Shown piece by piece: positions 1 through 7,638 of a stretch of DNA of 44,800 nucleotides. Each line of letters opens with the position of its first letter. Position 1 is the first letter of the stretch. The stretch covers positions 1-44,800 of the forward strand of contig JACRLX010000004.1 in assembly GCA_016235165.1 (NCBI GenBank), written 5' to 3'. Under the pieces are notes generated by a model. That model was not told where the DNA came from. It saw only the letters and a program-made list of their open reading frames with translations, and did not search any database. The translations under genes were made by a program, and so were the position numbers. This DNA comes from Rhodocyclales bacterium (GTDB lineage Bacteria > Pseudomonadota > Gammaproteobacteria > Burkholderiales > Rhodocyclaceae).

Positions 1-1632
1 GATGCCCTCGGCGCCCATGGCGCGGGCGATGCCGGCGAAGGACTGGTTGTCGAGTTCGCCGGCGACGAAGCGGCGGTTGTAGAAGTCGACCTGGTTCTTC
101 TTCTCCGCGCCCCACTGGCGGTTGTGGAAGACGACGGCGGTCACCGGGATGTTGTGGCGCACGCAGGTCATGGTTTCCATCAGGCTCATGCCCCAGGCGC
201 CGTCGCCGGCATACGAGATCGCCGGCCGGTGCGGCGCGGCCACCTTGGCGCCGATCATGGTGGGGAAGGCGTAGCCGCAGTTGCCGAAGCTCATGGCGGC
301 GAAGAAGCTGCGCGGCTTTTCAAAGCGCAGGTAGCTGTTGGCCACCGAGTTGATGTTGCCGATGTCGGTGGACACCATTACGTCGGGCGGCATGGCCTTT
401 TCCAGCTCGCGCAGCACCTGGCGCGGATGCAGGTAACGGCCGCCGTTGAAGGTGGTTTCCTTGCCGTTCTCGTCGATCATGTCCAGGCTGTAGGGGTCGC
501 GCTCATGGGTCCAGTCGTCGAGCTCCTTTTCCCACGCGGCCTTCTCGTCCTTGATCTTGGCGGCGCGCTCGGCCTTTGTGGCGTCGCAGGCCAGGCTGCG
601 GCCGGCCAGGCGCTGCGTCAGGGCAATGGCGGCGGCCCTGGCGTCGCCGCAGATGCCGACCGAGATTTTCTTGACCAGGCCCAGCATGGTGTTGTCGGCG
701 TCGATCTGGATGATCTTGGCATCCTTGGGCCAGTAGTCCATGCCGTGCTGCGGCAGGGTGCCGAAGGGGCCGAGCCGGCTGCCCAGCGCCACCACCACGT
801 CGGCCTGGGCGATGAGCTTCATCGCCGCCTTCGAGCCCTGGTAACCCAGAGGGCCGCACCATAGCGGGTGGCTGGCGGGGAAGGAGTCGTTGTGCAGGTA
901 GCTGTTCACCACCGGCGCGCCCAGGCGCTCGGCCAGGGCCTTGCATTCCTCGACGCCGTTGGCCATCACCACGCCGCCGCCGGAGATGATGACTGGGAAC
1001 CTGGCCTTGGCCAGCAGCTCGGCGGCTTCGTTCAGCGTCTGCTCGCCGCCGGGGCCGCGATCGAGGCGGAAGGGTTTGGGGATCTCGCAGGTGATGTCGC
1101 CGTAGAAATAGTCGCGCGGGATGTTGAGCTGGGTCGGGCCCATTTCGCTCATGGCGCGGTCGAAGCAGCGGCCGGTGAATTCGGCCATGCGCTTGGGATT
1201 GTTCACGTGGCCCTGGTACTTGGTGAATTCCTGGAACATCGGCAACTGGTTGGCTTCCTGGAAACCGCCTAGGCCCATGCCCATGGTGCCGGTTTCGGGG
1301 GTGACGATCACCACCGGGCTGTGCGCCCAGTAGGCGGCGGCGATGGCGGTGACGCAGTTGCTGATGCCGGGGCCGTTCTGGCCGATCACCACGCCGTGGC
1401 GGCCCGAGACGCGGGCATAGCCGTCGGCCATGTGGCCGGCGCCCTGCTCGTGCACCACCGGGATCAGGCGGATCCCGGCCGGGGCGAAGATGTCCATCGC
1501 ATCCATGAAGGCCGAGCCCATGATGCCGAACATGTCGGTCACGCCATTGGCGACCATGGTTTCGACGAAGGCTTCGGAAGGGGTCATGCGGGTCGGGCCG
1601 CTGGGGACGGTGCGGGTGTCTTTGGCGCTCAT
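1..1632 (-). CDS. xsc: Sulfoacetaldehyde acetyltransferase (3' end beyond window)
   Basis: This is a thiamine-diphosphate enzyme that converts sulfoacetaldehyde plus phosphate to acetyl phosphate and sulfite, the desulfonation step of taurine, isethionate and sulfoacetate breakdown in the cytoplasm. The first 544 residues are in the window; family members run to about 600. Visible landmarks are the cofactor-activating Glu62 in VVHEQGAGHMADGYARV, the stretch TPETGTMGMGLGGFQE (111-126) typical of Xsc rather than of acetolactate synthase, and the diphosphate-binding GDGAWG (476-481) with NRQWG (504-508). The ATG at 1632 follows a GAGGAG ribosome site; it adds about 15 residues before the usual MTPSEAFVETMVANG start, and Met16 is an alternative. 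It is divergent from an iclR gene, with a strong promoter between them. Confidence 0.95.
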   Translation of the reverse strand, partial: MSAKDTRTVPSGPTRMTPSEAFVETMVANGVTDMFGIMGSAFMDAMDIFAPAGIRLIPVVHEQGAGHMADGYARVSGRHGVVIGQNGPGISNCVTAIAAAYWAHSPVVIVTPETGTMGMGLGGFQEANQLPMFQEFTKYQGHVNNPKRMAEFTGRCFDRAMSEMGPTQLNIPRDYFYGDITCEIPKPFRLDRGPGGEQTLNEAAELLAKARFPVIISGGGVVMANGVEECKALAERLGAPVVNSYLHNDSFPASHPLWCGPLGYQGSKAAMKLIAQADVVVALGSRLGPFGTLPQHGMDYWPKDAKIIQIDADNTMLGLVKKISVGICGDARAAAIALTQRLAGRSLACDATKAERAAKIKDEKAAWEKELDDWTHERDPYSLDMIDENGKETTFNGGRYLHPRQVLRELEKAMPPDVMVSTDIGNINSVANSYLRFEKPRSFFAAMSFGNCGYAFPTMIGAKVAAPHRPAISYAGDGAWGMSLMETMTCVRHNIPVTAVVFHNRQWGAEKKNQVDFYNRRFVAGELDNQSFAGIARAMGAEGI

Positions 1633-1696
1633 GGGGCTCCTCGTGGTGTCGTGATGCCGGTGGCGGGGCGCCCCGGCGGTTCTGTCGTGGCCTGCC

Positions 1697-1725
1697 ACTG
1701 TAGGCGAGGGCGTTTCGGCTGTCAA
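1697..1725 (-). promoter_or_regulatory. Sigma-70 promoter of xsc
   Basis: Read on the minus strand, TTGACA (1725-1720) and TACAGT (1702-1697) are separated by exactly 17 bases, giving a perfect -35 and a good -10. The start codon of xsc lies 64 bases further on. The direct and inverted repeats just upstream of the -35 suggest activation by the adjacent IclR-type protein. Confidence 0.8.
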
Positions 1726-1727
1726 GA

Positions 1728-1760
1728 AAAAACGAGACAAGTTGTATCGAAAAACGAAAC
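1728..1760. promoter_or_regulatory. Putative IclR operator between xsc and iclR
   Basis: A 17-base near-palindrome, CGAGACAAGTTGTATCG (1733-1749), has one mismatched pair around a central G. It is overlapped by two direct repeats, AAAAACGAGAC (1728-1738) and AAAAACGAAAC (1750-1760), spaced 22 bases, about two helical turns. The block sits immediately upstream of the xsc -35 and just ahead of the iclR start, the expected place for a regulator that controls both. Binding is inferred, not shown. Confidence 0.5.
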
Positions 1761-1777
1761 GGTATAGGATGCGGGGC

Positions 1778-2593
1778 ATGAATGCCGCCACCGCCCGAAA
1801 AGCTTTGCCCGAGCCCGTCGCCATCGACGGCGACACGCCCACGCTGCGCCTGTTCTCGCTGCTGGAAGTGATCGCGCGCAAGAACCACTTCTTCACCCTG
1901 CCGGCGCTGGTGGAAGAGACCGGCCTGCCCAAGCCGACGCTGCATCGCATGCTGCAGCAGCTGGAAAGCGCCGGCATGATCCAGCGCGAAGCCGACGGCC
2001 GCCACTACGGCATGGCCCTGCGCCTGCGCCGCCTGGGCGAGGACCTGCTGTTCAACAGCACGGTGCATGGCGCGCGCCACGCCGTGTTGCGCACCCTGGT
2101 CGACGAGGTCGGCGAAAGCTGCAACATCACTGCGCTGGCCGGTGGCGAGGTGCTCTACCTCGACCGAGTCGAGACGCCGGCGCCGCTGCGCTTCTATTTG
2201 CATCCCGGCTCGCGCGTGCCGGTGCATTGCTCGGCCAGCGGCAAGCTCTTCCTGGCGCAGATGTATGCGGCGCAGCGCGCCCGCCTGCTGGAGCCGGTGA
2301 AGCTGGAGCGCTACACGCAGAACACGCTGACCGACCGCGCCGCGCTGGAACGCGAGGTGCAGCAGGTGGCGGCCGACGGCTACGCGCTCGACCGAGAGGA
2401 ATTCCTGCCCGGGCTGTTCTGCATCGCCGTGCTGGTGCCGGGCCCGGAGGGGCGCGCCTCGAACACCGGCATCGCCATCCAGGCGCCCTCGCTGCGCCTG
2501 TCGCCGGAGCATGTGCCCAAAGTGCTGCCGGCCCTGCGCCGTGCCGCCAAGGCGCTGGCGCGCATCGATACGCAGGCGGTAGCGGCGGCATGA
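1778..2593 (+). CDS. IclR-family transcriptional regulator
   Basis: Predicted 271-residue DNA-binding regulator. An N-terminal winged helix-turn-helix (about 22-80, with [28 protein letters not shown] carrying the recognition helix) is followed by an IclR effector domain (about 95-265) with the family signature [15 protein letters not shown]. The start at 1778 puts the HTH at the usual distance; an in-frame ATG at 1769 and a TTG at 1742 are alternatives, but the latter would run through the operator. It is divergent from xsc and is the first gene of the run leading into the CobS-like gene, whose ATG overlaps its stop (ATGA). It probably controls xsc, its own operon, or both. The ligand is unknown; sulfoacetate or sulfoacetaldehyde is a guess from context. 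Confidence 0.9.
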   Translation: MNAATARKALPEPVAIDGDTPTLRLFSLLEVIARKNHFFTLPALVEETGLPKPTLHRMLQQLESAGMIQREADGRHYGMALRLRRLGEDLLFNSTVHGARHAVLRTLVDEVGESCNITALAGGEVLYLDRVETPAPLRFYLHPGSRVPVHCSASGKLFLAQMYAAQRARLLEPVKLERYTQNTLTDRAALEREVQQVAADGYALDREEFLPGLFCIAVLVPGPEGRASNTGIAIQAPSLRLSPEHVPKVLPALRRAAKALARIDTQAVAAA

Positions 2594-3612
2594 GCGAGCT
2601 TTCGCAGATCCGCCCGACGCAGCGCGTCAAGGTGCGCGAGGTCTTCGGCATCGATTCCAACCTCGTGGTGCCGGCCTTCGCCGAGCGCGACGACCACGTG
2701 CCCGAGATCGACGCCGCCTACCGCTTCAACCCCGACGTGACGCTGGCCATCCTCGCCGGCTTTTCGCGCAACCGCCGCGTGCTGGTGCAGGGCCTGCACG
2801 GCACCGGCAAATCCACCCACGTCGAACAGGTCGCGGCGCGGCTCAACTGGCCCTGCGTGCGCGTGAACCTCGACGGCCACATCAGCCGACTTGAGCTGGT
2901 GGGCAAGGATGCCATCGTGTTGCGCGAGGGACTGCAGGTCACCGAGTTCCAGGAAGGCATCGTGCCCTGGGCGCTGCAGCGGCCGGTGGCGCTGCTGTTC
3001 GACGAGTACGACGCCGGGCGGCCCGACGTGATGTTCGTGATCCAGCGCATCCTCGAACGCGACGGCAAGTTCACCCTGCTCGACCAGAACCGCGTGATCC
3101 AGCCGCATCCCGATTTCCGCCTGTTCGCCACGGCCAACACCCTGGGCCTGGGCAACCTGACCGGCATGTACCACGGCACCCAGGTGCTCAACCACGGCCA
3201 GATCGACCGCTGGAACATCGTCGCCACGCTGAACTACCTGTCGCGCGCCGAAGAGGTGGCGATCGTGCTGGCGCGCGTGCCCTCGATGGATACCGGGGCG
3301 GGACGCAAACTGGTGAACTCGATGGTGGCGATGGCCGAGCTGACGCGCAAAGGCCACGCCGCGGGCGACCTGACGCTGCTGATGTCGCCGCGCACGGTGA
3401 TCACCTGGGCCGAGAACTGCGAGATCTTCGGCGACACTGCGCAGGCCTTCCGCCTGTCCTTCCTCAACAAGTGCGACGAGGTCGAGCGCGCGCTGGTGGC
3501 CGAGTACTACCAGCGCTGCTTCGATGTCGAGTTGCCGGAGGCGGCTGGGGCAGAAGTCGGCGTCCCACAGGGACTTCCTTCGGTCGCCGGCGGGACGGCG
3601 CCGGCGGCGTGA
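2590..3612 (+). CDS. CobS-like AAA+ ATPase
   Basis: 340-residue AAA+ protein closely resembling the CobS subunit of aerobic cobaltochelatase. Walker A is GLHGTGKST (68-76), Walker B is [10 protein letters not shown] (134-143), and sensor 1 is FATAN (179-183). The segments [18 protein letters not shown] and [12 protein letters not shown] are also characteristic of CobS. In CobNST, CobS and CobT form the ATP-driven chelatase module while CobN binds the porphyrin; no CobN or other cobalamin gene is in the window. The C-terminal tail (about 320-338) is encoded by repeat DNA shared with other loci, so the terminus looks recently remodelled. ATGA overlap upstream and GTGA overlap downstream imply coupled translation. 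It could be true CobS or a paralog serving as an ATP-dependent remodeller for another protein; context favours the second. Confidence 0.85.
   Translation: MSELSQIRPTQRVKVREVFGIDSNLVVPAFAERDDHVPEIDAAYRFNPDVTLAILAGFSRNRRVLVQGLHGTGKSTHVEQVAARLNWPCVRVNLDGHISRLELVGKDAIVLREGLQVTEFQEGIVPWALQRPVALLFDEYDAGRPDVMFVIQRILERDGKFTLLDQNRVIQPHPDFRLFATANTLGLGNLTGMYHGTQVLNHGQIDRWNIVATLNYLSRAEEVAIVLARVPSMDTGAGRKLVNSMVAMAELTRKGHAAGDLTLLMSPRTVITWAENCEIFGDTAQAFRLSFLNKCDEVERALVAEYYQRCFDVELPEAAGAEVGVPQGLPSVAGGTAPAA
3556..3601. repeat. Composite repeat in the tail of the cobS-like gene
   Basis: AGTCGGCG starts the element, a hairpin unit GTCCCACAGGGACTTCC plus TTCGG (3562-3583) follows, and CGCCGGCGGGACGGCG ends it. 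The outer parts match the dispersed repeat family; the inner unit matches the hairpin repeat in gatB. This may be the full-length form from which the shorter copies derive. Confidence 0.55.
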
Positions 3613-5339
3613 CGCCCGTTCCGCAAAACGCTCGGCAGCGCCAGCAGCGCGCCGAGGAGCTGGCCGCCGCCACGTTGCGCGCACTGGCCGGAGATGCCCG
3701 GTTGGAATTTCGTGGCGGCCGCCTGTGCCGCGATGCGCGGCCGCTGCCCATTCTGGCGCCGCACCTGCGGCTGGATACCGGGGTCGCCGAATTCGGCGAT
3801 TGCCGCGGCCTCGCCGACAGCGTCGCGCTGCGCCTGCAGCACAGCGATGCGGCGGTCTTCGCCGCGGCCTGCCCGGCCGAGGGCATCGAGCGACTTGTCT
3901 TCGACTGGCTGGAGCAGATGCGCGTCGAGGCCCTGGCCGATGCGGCGCTGCCGGGCCAGGCGCGCAACCTGCGGCGGCGCTTCGAGCACTGGGCGCGCGA
4001 CTACCACCGCGCCGGGTTGACGCGCGGCGACTTCGGCATGCTGATGTACGCGCTGGCGCAGGCCTGCTGGTCGCACCTGAGCGGCTACCCGGTGCTGGAA
4101 GAAACCGAGGAATCCACCGAGGGCATGCGCGCCAGCTTTTCCGAACCGCTGGGCGCGGCCTTCGCCGGCCTGCGCCGCCATCGTGCCGACCAGGCGGCTT
4201 TCGCGCCTTACGCGCTCGCCGTGGCGCGCCACGTCGCCGGTCGCGTGCCGCCGCTACAGCACGCGGCGAAGCAGGACGACGAGAACGCCGACGAGGAAGA
4301 CGAAGCGAAACGGCGCTTCCGCCTGCTGCTGAATTTCGAGGACGGGGCCGAGCAGGCCTTTTCGCTGCCCGAGAGCGGCGAAAGCCGGCTCTACGTAGAT
4401 TCAGAAGATGGCTACCGCGTTTTCAGCCGCGCCTGGGATGTCGAGCACGACGCGGCGACCCTGCTGCGCCGCGCCCTGTTGCAGGAATACCGCGAGCATC
4501 TCGACCGCCGCGTCGCCGCCGCCGGCATCAACCTGCGGCGGCTGGCGCGCGAGCTGCGCCAACTGCTGGCCGTGCCGAGGCCCGACGGCTGGCTGTTCGA
4601 CGAGGAGGACGGCCGCATCGACGGCCGCCGCCTGGCGCGGCTGCTGACCTCGCCCGAGGAGCGCCGCCTGTTCCGCCGCGACCGCGCGCAACCCAGCGCC
4701 GAGGATTGCGTCGTCAGCCTGCTGGTCGATTGCTCGGGCTCGATGAAGGCGCAGGCCGAGGCCGTGGCGGTGCTGGGCGACATCCTGCTGCGTGCGCTGG
4801 AGATGGCGGGCATCGCCAGCGAGCTGCTCGGCTTCACCACCGGCACCTGGAACGGCGGCCGGCCGCAGCGCGAATGGCTGGCGGCGGGCAGCCCGGCGGC
4901 GCCGGGGCGGCTCAATGAGGTTTGCCACCTGGTGTTCAAGCCGGCCTCGCGGCCCTGGCGGCGCGCGCGCCCCGGCATCGCCGCGCTGTTGAAGCCCGAC
5001 CTGTTCCGCGAAGGCGTGGATGGCGAGGCAGTGGACTGGGCCTGCGAGCGGCTGCTGGCGCGCGAGGCGCGGCGCCGTATCCTGATCGTGATTTCCGACG
5101 GTTGCCCCAACGACGCCGCGACGCGGCGCGCCAACGATGCCTTCTACCTCGACCACCACCTGCGCGAGGTGGTGGCGCGGCGCGAACGCCAGGGCGCGGT
5201 CGAGATCCTCGGCCTCGGCGTCGGACTCGACCTCAGCCCCTTCTACCGGCGCTGCCTGGCGATCGATCTCGCCGCGCCGCCCGACAACGCCCTGTTCGGC
5301 GAAATCCTGCAACTCATCGGCGGCCGGCATCGCCGCTAG
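3609..5339 (+). CDS. CobT-like protein with C-terminal VWA domain
   Basis: 576 residues from the GTG at 3609, which overlaps the previous stop as GTGA. The N-terminal half (1-215) is helical and poorly conserved. A short acidic linker (222-234, [10 protein letters not shown]) precedes a CobT-like C-terminal half. The VWA domain (about 366-570) has an intact metal-ion-dependent adhesion site: DCSGS (374-378), a Thr in GFTTGTW (408-414), and SDG (496-498). The stretches from LLRALEMAG to FTTGTWNGG and [18 protein letters not shown] are typical of cobaltochelatase CobT. It is somewhat shorter than CobT, with a reduced acidic linker. AAA+/VWA pairs such as CobS/CobT, NorQ/NorD and CbbQ/CbbO load metals or activate enzymes. 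Its partner here is presumably the preceding ATPase; the target is unknown. Confidence 0.82.
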   Translation: MTPVPQNARQRQQRAEELAAATLRALAGDARLEFRGGRLCRDARPLPILAPHLRLDTGVAEFGDCRGLADSVALRLQHSDAAVFAAACPAEGIERLVFDWLEQMRVEALADAALPGQARNLRRRFEHWARDYHRAGLTRGDFGMLMYALAQACWSHLSGYPVLEETEESTEGMRASFSEPLGAAFAGLRRHRADQAAFAPYALAVARHVAGRVPPLQHAAKQDDENADEEDEAKRRFRLLLNFEDGAEQAFSLPESGESRLYVDSEDGYRVFSRAWDVEHDAATLLRRALLQEYREHLDRRVAAAGINLRRLARELRQLLAVPRPDGWLFDEEDGRIDGRRLARLLTSPEERRLFRRDRAQPSAEDCVVSLLVDCSGSMKAQAEAVAVLGDILLRALEMAGIASELLGFTTGTWNGGRPQREWLAAGSPAAPGRLNEVCHLVFKPASRPWRRARPGIAALLKPDLFREGVDGEAVDWACERLLAREARRRILIVISDGCPNDAATRRANDAFYLDHHLREVVARRERQGAVEILGLGVGLDLSPFYRRCLAIDLAAPPDNALFGEILQLIGGRHRR

Positions 5340-5350
5340 AAAGGACAGCA

Positions 5351-5704
5351 ATGGCCAAGAAACGCCTGGTGGTGCAGTTCGGCATGGGTCAGTCGATCCG
5401 CCGCGTCGATTACACCGAGGCCGCCGCGCGCGCGATCCGCGATGCGCTGTGGCACAACTCGCTCAACGTGGCCGAGGCCTTCGGCTACCCCAAGGAGAAG
5501 ATGCTGATCGACGTCGAGATCGGCGTGCAGAAGCCGGAGGAGGTCGACACCTCGAAGCTGATGGACATCTTCCCCTACGGCCGGCCCTCGATCCGCGTCG
5601 TCTTCGGCGGGCTCGACATCCCCAAGCCGCACCGCGAGGGCGTGAATGTCATCGCCAATGCCGCGGTCATGGTGTCCTTCGACATGGAGGCGGCCCATGG
5701 CTGA
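5351..5704 (+). CDS. Lin0512-family protein, copy A
   Basis: 117 residues, starting at an ATG six bases after AAGGA. It matches the small, broadly distributed Lin0512 family, which has no established function. Seen here: VQFGMGQSIRRVDYTEAAARA near the N-terminus, VQKPEEVDT in the middle, and GGLDIPKP followed by VIANAAV near the end. Compared with copy B it lacks the acidic and Gly residues of the GNDLYGED motif (it has GQSIRRVD), so any chemistry relying on those residues may reside only in B. It lies 11 bases after the CobT-like gene and overlaps copy B by 8 bases, so all four genes are probably one transcript. A heterodimer of A and B is a reasonable guess. Confidence 0.8.
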   Translation: MAKKRLVVQFGMGQSIRRVDYTEAAARAIRDALWHNSLNVAEAFGYPKEKMLIDVEIGVQKPEEVDTSKLMDIFPYGRPSIRVVFGGLDIPKPHREGVNVIANAAVMVSFDMEAAHG

Positions 5705-6074
5705 GATCGAACAGCGCATCATCCTCGAAACTGGCAGCGGCAACGACCTCTACGGCGAGGACTACACCAAGGCGGCCTGCCGCGCCGTGCAGGACGCCCT
5801 GCACCATTCCTCGATCACGATGTTTCGCAGCCTCGGCATGGACCACACGCGCATGCGCGTGCAGGTAACCATCGCCGTGCAGCAGCCGGAGAAGGTCGAC
5901 ACGGCGGTGGTCGCCGCCGAGCTGCCGCGCGGCCGCGCCGAAGTGCGCGCCGTGCGCGGTGGGCTGAACGTGCATGACGCCGACGCCGGCACCACGCACG
6001 TCATCGCCACCGCGGCCATCGAGGCCTGGGTGCCGGTGGATGCGGAAGCGTGGCGCTTGAGCGTTGGCGCCTGA
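5697..6074 (+). CDS. Lin0512-family protein, copy B
   Basis: 125 residues; the ATG at 5697 overlaps the stop of copy A by 8 bases. It carries what I take to be the canonical family motif, ETGSGNDLYGEDYTKAA (11-27). The rest aligns with copy A without large gaps: DYT-x-AA-x-RA-xx-DAL-x-H, VQxPExVDT, GGLxV and VIATAA. A and B are therefore tandem duplicates that have diverged. The function of the family is not known to me; the constant link here to a CobS/CobT-like pair suggests the Lin0512 proteins are substrates, scaffolds or metal-binding partners of that pair. It is the last gene of the iclR-cobS-like-cobT-like operon; a dispersed repeat copy follows its stop directly. Confidence 0.8.
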   Translation: MAEIEQRIILETGSGNDLYGEDYTKAACRAVQDALHHSSITMFRSLGMDHTRMRVQVTIAVQQPEKVDTAVVAAELPRGRAEVRAVRGGLNVHDADAGTTHVIATAAIEAWVPVDAEAWRLSVGA

Positions 6075-6075
6075 G

Positions 6076-6099
6076 AGTCGGCGCTCGCCGGACGGCGAT
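6076..6099. repeat. Dispersed GC-rich repeat, copy 1
   Basis: AGTCGGCGCTCGCCGGACGG followed by CGAT lies between the stops of the convergent Lin0512-B and ORF6N genes. It is a variant of the family best seen at 13876 and 39564. Confidence 0.55.
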
Positions 6100-6106
6100 T
6101 GCCGTC

Positions 6107-6694
6107 TCAGGACTTGCGCTTCGCTGCCCTGGGTTTGCCCGGGGCTTCCTCGGGAGTGATGAAGCCTATCGGCCGCTTTTTTGCCGCTGGCGGCGGCGCC
6201 ATCAACTGGCGGATGGCGTTCAGGATGCCGGCGATGGCCTGGTCGTGGGTCGACAGCTTGCGCTCGATGCGTGCTTCCAGTTCGTCGAGCCGTTTCGCCA
6301 GTTCGCGATGGCCGGCAAGCAGCTCGCGCAACTGTACAAAGGCGCGCACCACGAAGATCGACACTTCCACGGCGCGCGGGCTGTTCAGCACTGTCGCGGC
6401 CATGATCGCTCCGTGCTCGGTGAAGGCGAGGGGCAGGTACTTTCGGTGTTGACCCCGGCCTGGCTTTAAGGTCGCAATTTGCGACCTTAAAGCCTCCCAC
6501 TCGTGCTCATCGAGCGGGAACATGAAATCCGCCGGAAAGCGTTCCGCGTTGCGTTTGACCTGCTCATTGAGCCGCTTGGTCGGCACGCCATAAAGCGCTG
6601 CCAGGTCGCTGTCGAGCATGACCCGCTGGCCGCGCAGCGTGAGGATGCGGCCGGCGATGCCATCGACGGCAACGGAGATGTTCGCCTCACTCAT
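6107..6694 (-). CDS. ORF6N-domain protein
   Basis: 195 residues with an N-terminal ORF6N domain (about 14-105): LTLRGQRVMLDSDLAALYGV, the KRNAERFPADFMF segment and a LAFTEHGAIMAATVLNS block. These DNA-binding-associated domains are usually found in phage or phage-derived antirepressor-type proteins. A coiled-coil region (about 125-165) and a basic, Pro-rich tail follow. The ATG overlaps the stop of the upstream iclR gene (ATGA), so the two are co-translated, which is unusual for this family and suggests a shared regulatory task or a hitchhiking insertion. It could instead be an unrelated cargo gene; no other phage genes are nearby. Confidence 0.88.
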   Translation of the reverse strand: MSEANISVAVDGIAGRILTLRGQRVMLDSDLAALYGVPTKRLNEQVKRNAERFPADFMFPLDEHEWEALRSQIATLKPGRGQHRKYLPLAFTEHGAIMAATVLNSPRAVEVSIFVVRAFVQLRELLAGHRELAKRLDELEARIERKLSTHDQAIAGILNAIRQLMAPPPAAKKRPIGFITPEEAPGKPRAAKRKS

Positions 6695-7488
6695 TCCGAC
6701 CCTTCCTCGAAAGTCGGCGCCACGGCGCGCGCGGCGGCCAGCAGGCTGGGCACGAACTCCATCGCCTGCGCCAGCGTCAGGCGCGCCACCGGGGCCTGCA
6801 GCGCGACGGTGGCGATGACGCGGTTCCTGGCGTCGGTCACCGGCACCGCGATGCCGATCACGCCGGCCTGCAATTCCTCGTTGTTGATGCCGATGCGGGT
6901 CCTGGCGATTTCCGCCAGCTGCGCTTCCAGTTCGGCGACATCGGTGATGGTGTTCGCCGTGTAGCGCCTGAGGCTCATGGCCTCCAGCAGCTTGCGCCGC
7001 CGCGCCTTCGGCATCTGGCTGAGGAAGAGCTTGCCGCTCGAAGTGCAATGCAGGGGTACGCGCGAGCCGGGCTTGAGTTCGGCCTTGAGCGCCCAGTCGG
7101 TTTCGACGCGGTCGATGTAGATGATCTCGTCGCCGTGCAGCATGGCCAGGTTGCAGGTCTCGCCGATCTCGTCCACCACACGGCGCAGGATGGCGCGGCG
7201 TTCCAGGCGCGGCCCGTTGTTGCTCAACACCTCGACGCCGAGGCGCACCAGGCGGTGGCCGACGCCGTAGGTCTTGCCGCTCGGTTCGCGCTGCAGCAGG
7301 CCGGCGCTTTCCAGCAGGCTCAGGATGCGGTAGGCGGTGGGGGCCGGCAGGCCGGCGGCCTCGGCAATCTCGGTCAGTGGCAGCGGGCGTTCGCTGCGGG
7401 CAACGATTTCCATGATGCCCACCGCGCGCAGGGCGGCGGCGGAACTCGGTTCGGCAGCAGGTTCGGCAGGGAAGGGCGCGGGACTCAT
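6691..7488 (-). CDS. IclR-family transcriptional regulator (second)
   Basis: 265 residues. A winged HTH (about 18-78, LTEIAEAAGLPAPTAYRILSLLESAGLL) is followed by an IclR effector domain with SRVPLHCTSSGKLFLSQ. I chose the ATG at 7488 because translation from the far upstream ATG (7575) would prepend an implausible Phe/Cys-rich 29 residues encoded by the operator region. It is divergent from the sauS-sauT-tctCBA operon and most likely regulates it. It differs clearly from the first IclR protein, so the island has two dedicated regulators, one per divergent promoter region. The ligand is unknown. Confidence 0.9.
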   Translation of the reverse strand: MSPAPFPAEPAAEPSSAAALRAVGIMEIVARSERPLPLTEIAEAAGLPAPTAYRILSLLESAGLLQREPSGKTYGVGHRLVRLGVEVLSNNGPRLERRAILRRVVDEIGETCNLAMLHGDEIIYIDRVETDWALKAELKPGSRVPLHCTSSGKLFLSQMPKARRRKLLEAMSLRRYTANTITDVAELEAQLAEIARTRIGINNEELQAGVIGIAVPVTDARNRVIATVALQAPVARLTLAQAMEFVPSLLAAARAVAPTFEEGSE

Positions 7489-7530
7489 GGCATGGGCAGG
7501 GTGGGCGATTTGCGGGCAGCTTATCCGAAA

Positions 7531-7564
7531 TTTCAAAAAATGAAAACAACTATTTCGATAGTTG
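7531..7564. promoter_or_regulatory. Tandem inverted repeats, putative IclR operator
   Basis: A perfect 7-base inverted repeat, CAACTAT (7547-7553) and ATAGTTG (7558-7564) around TTCG, is preceded by TTTCA-aaaaa-TGAAA (7531-7545). The A/T-rich block stands out from its GC-rich surroundings and lies between the divergent second iclR gene and the sauS-like gene. A TTGACA (7575-7580) follows just downstream on the plus strand, but I see no good -10 at the right distance, as is common for activated promoters. Confidence 0.55.
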
Positions 7565-7638
7565 AAAAAATACATTGACAGCCGCAGAGTGCAGGTTCAA
7601 GATTGCTAAATTCGAAAACAATTCTTTCATAAATAAGC

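Noticed and set aside
503-2512. A 669-codon open frame on the minus strand across the xsc/iclR region
   Set aside because: It runs antisense through iclR and out of frame through xsc; its translation is Arg/Pro/His-rich and matches nothing, as expected for shadow frames in high-GC DNA.
2590-5339. Straight annotation as cobaltochelatase subunits CobS and CobT
   Set aside because: Sequence is close, but no cobN or B12 gene is present and the context is sulfonate catabolism, so I kept CobS-like and CobT-like.
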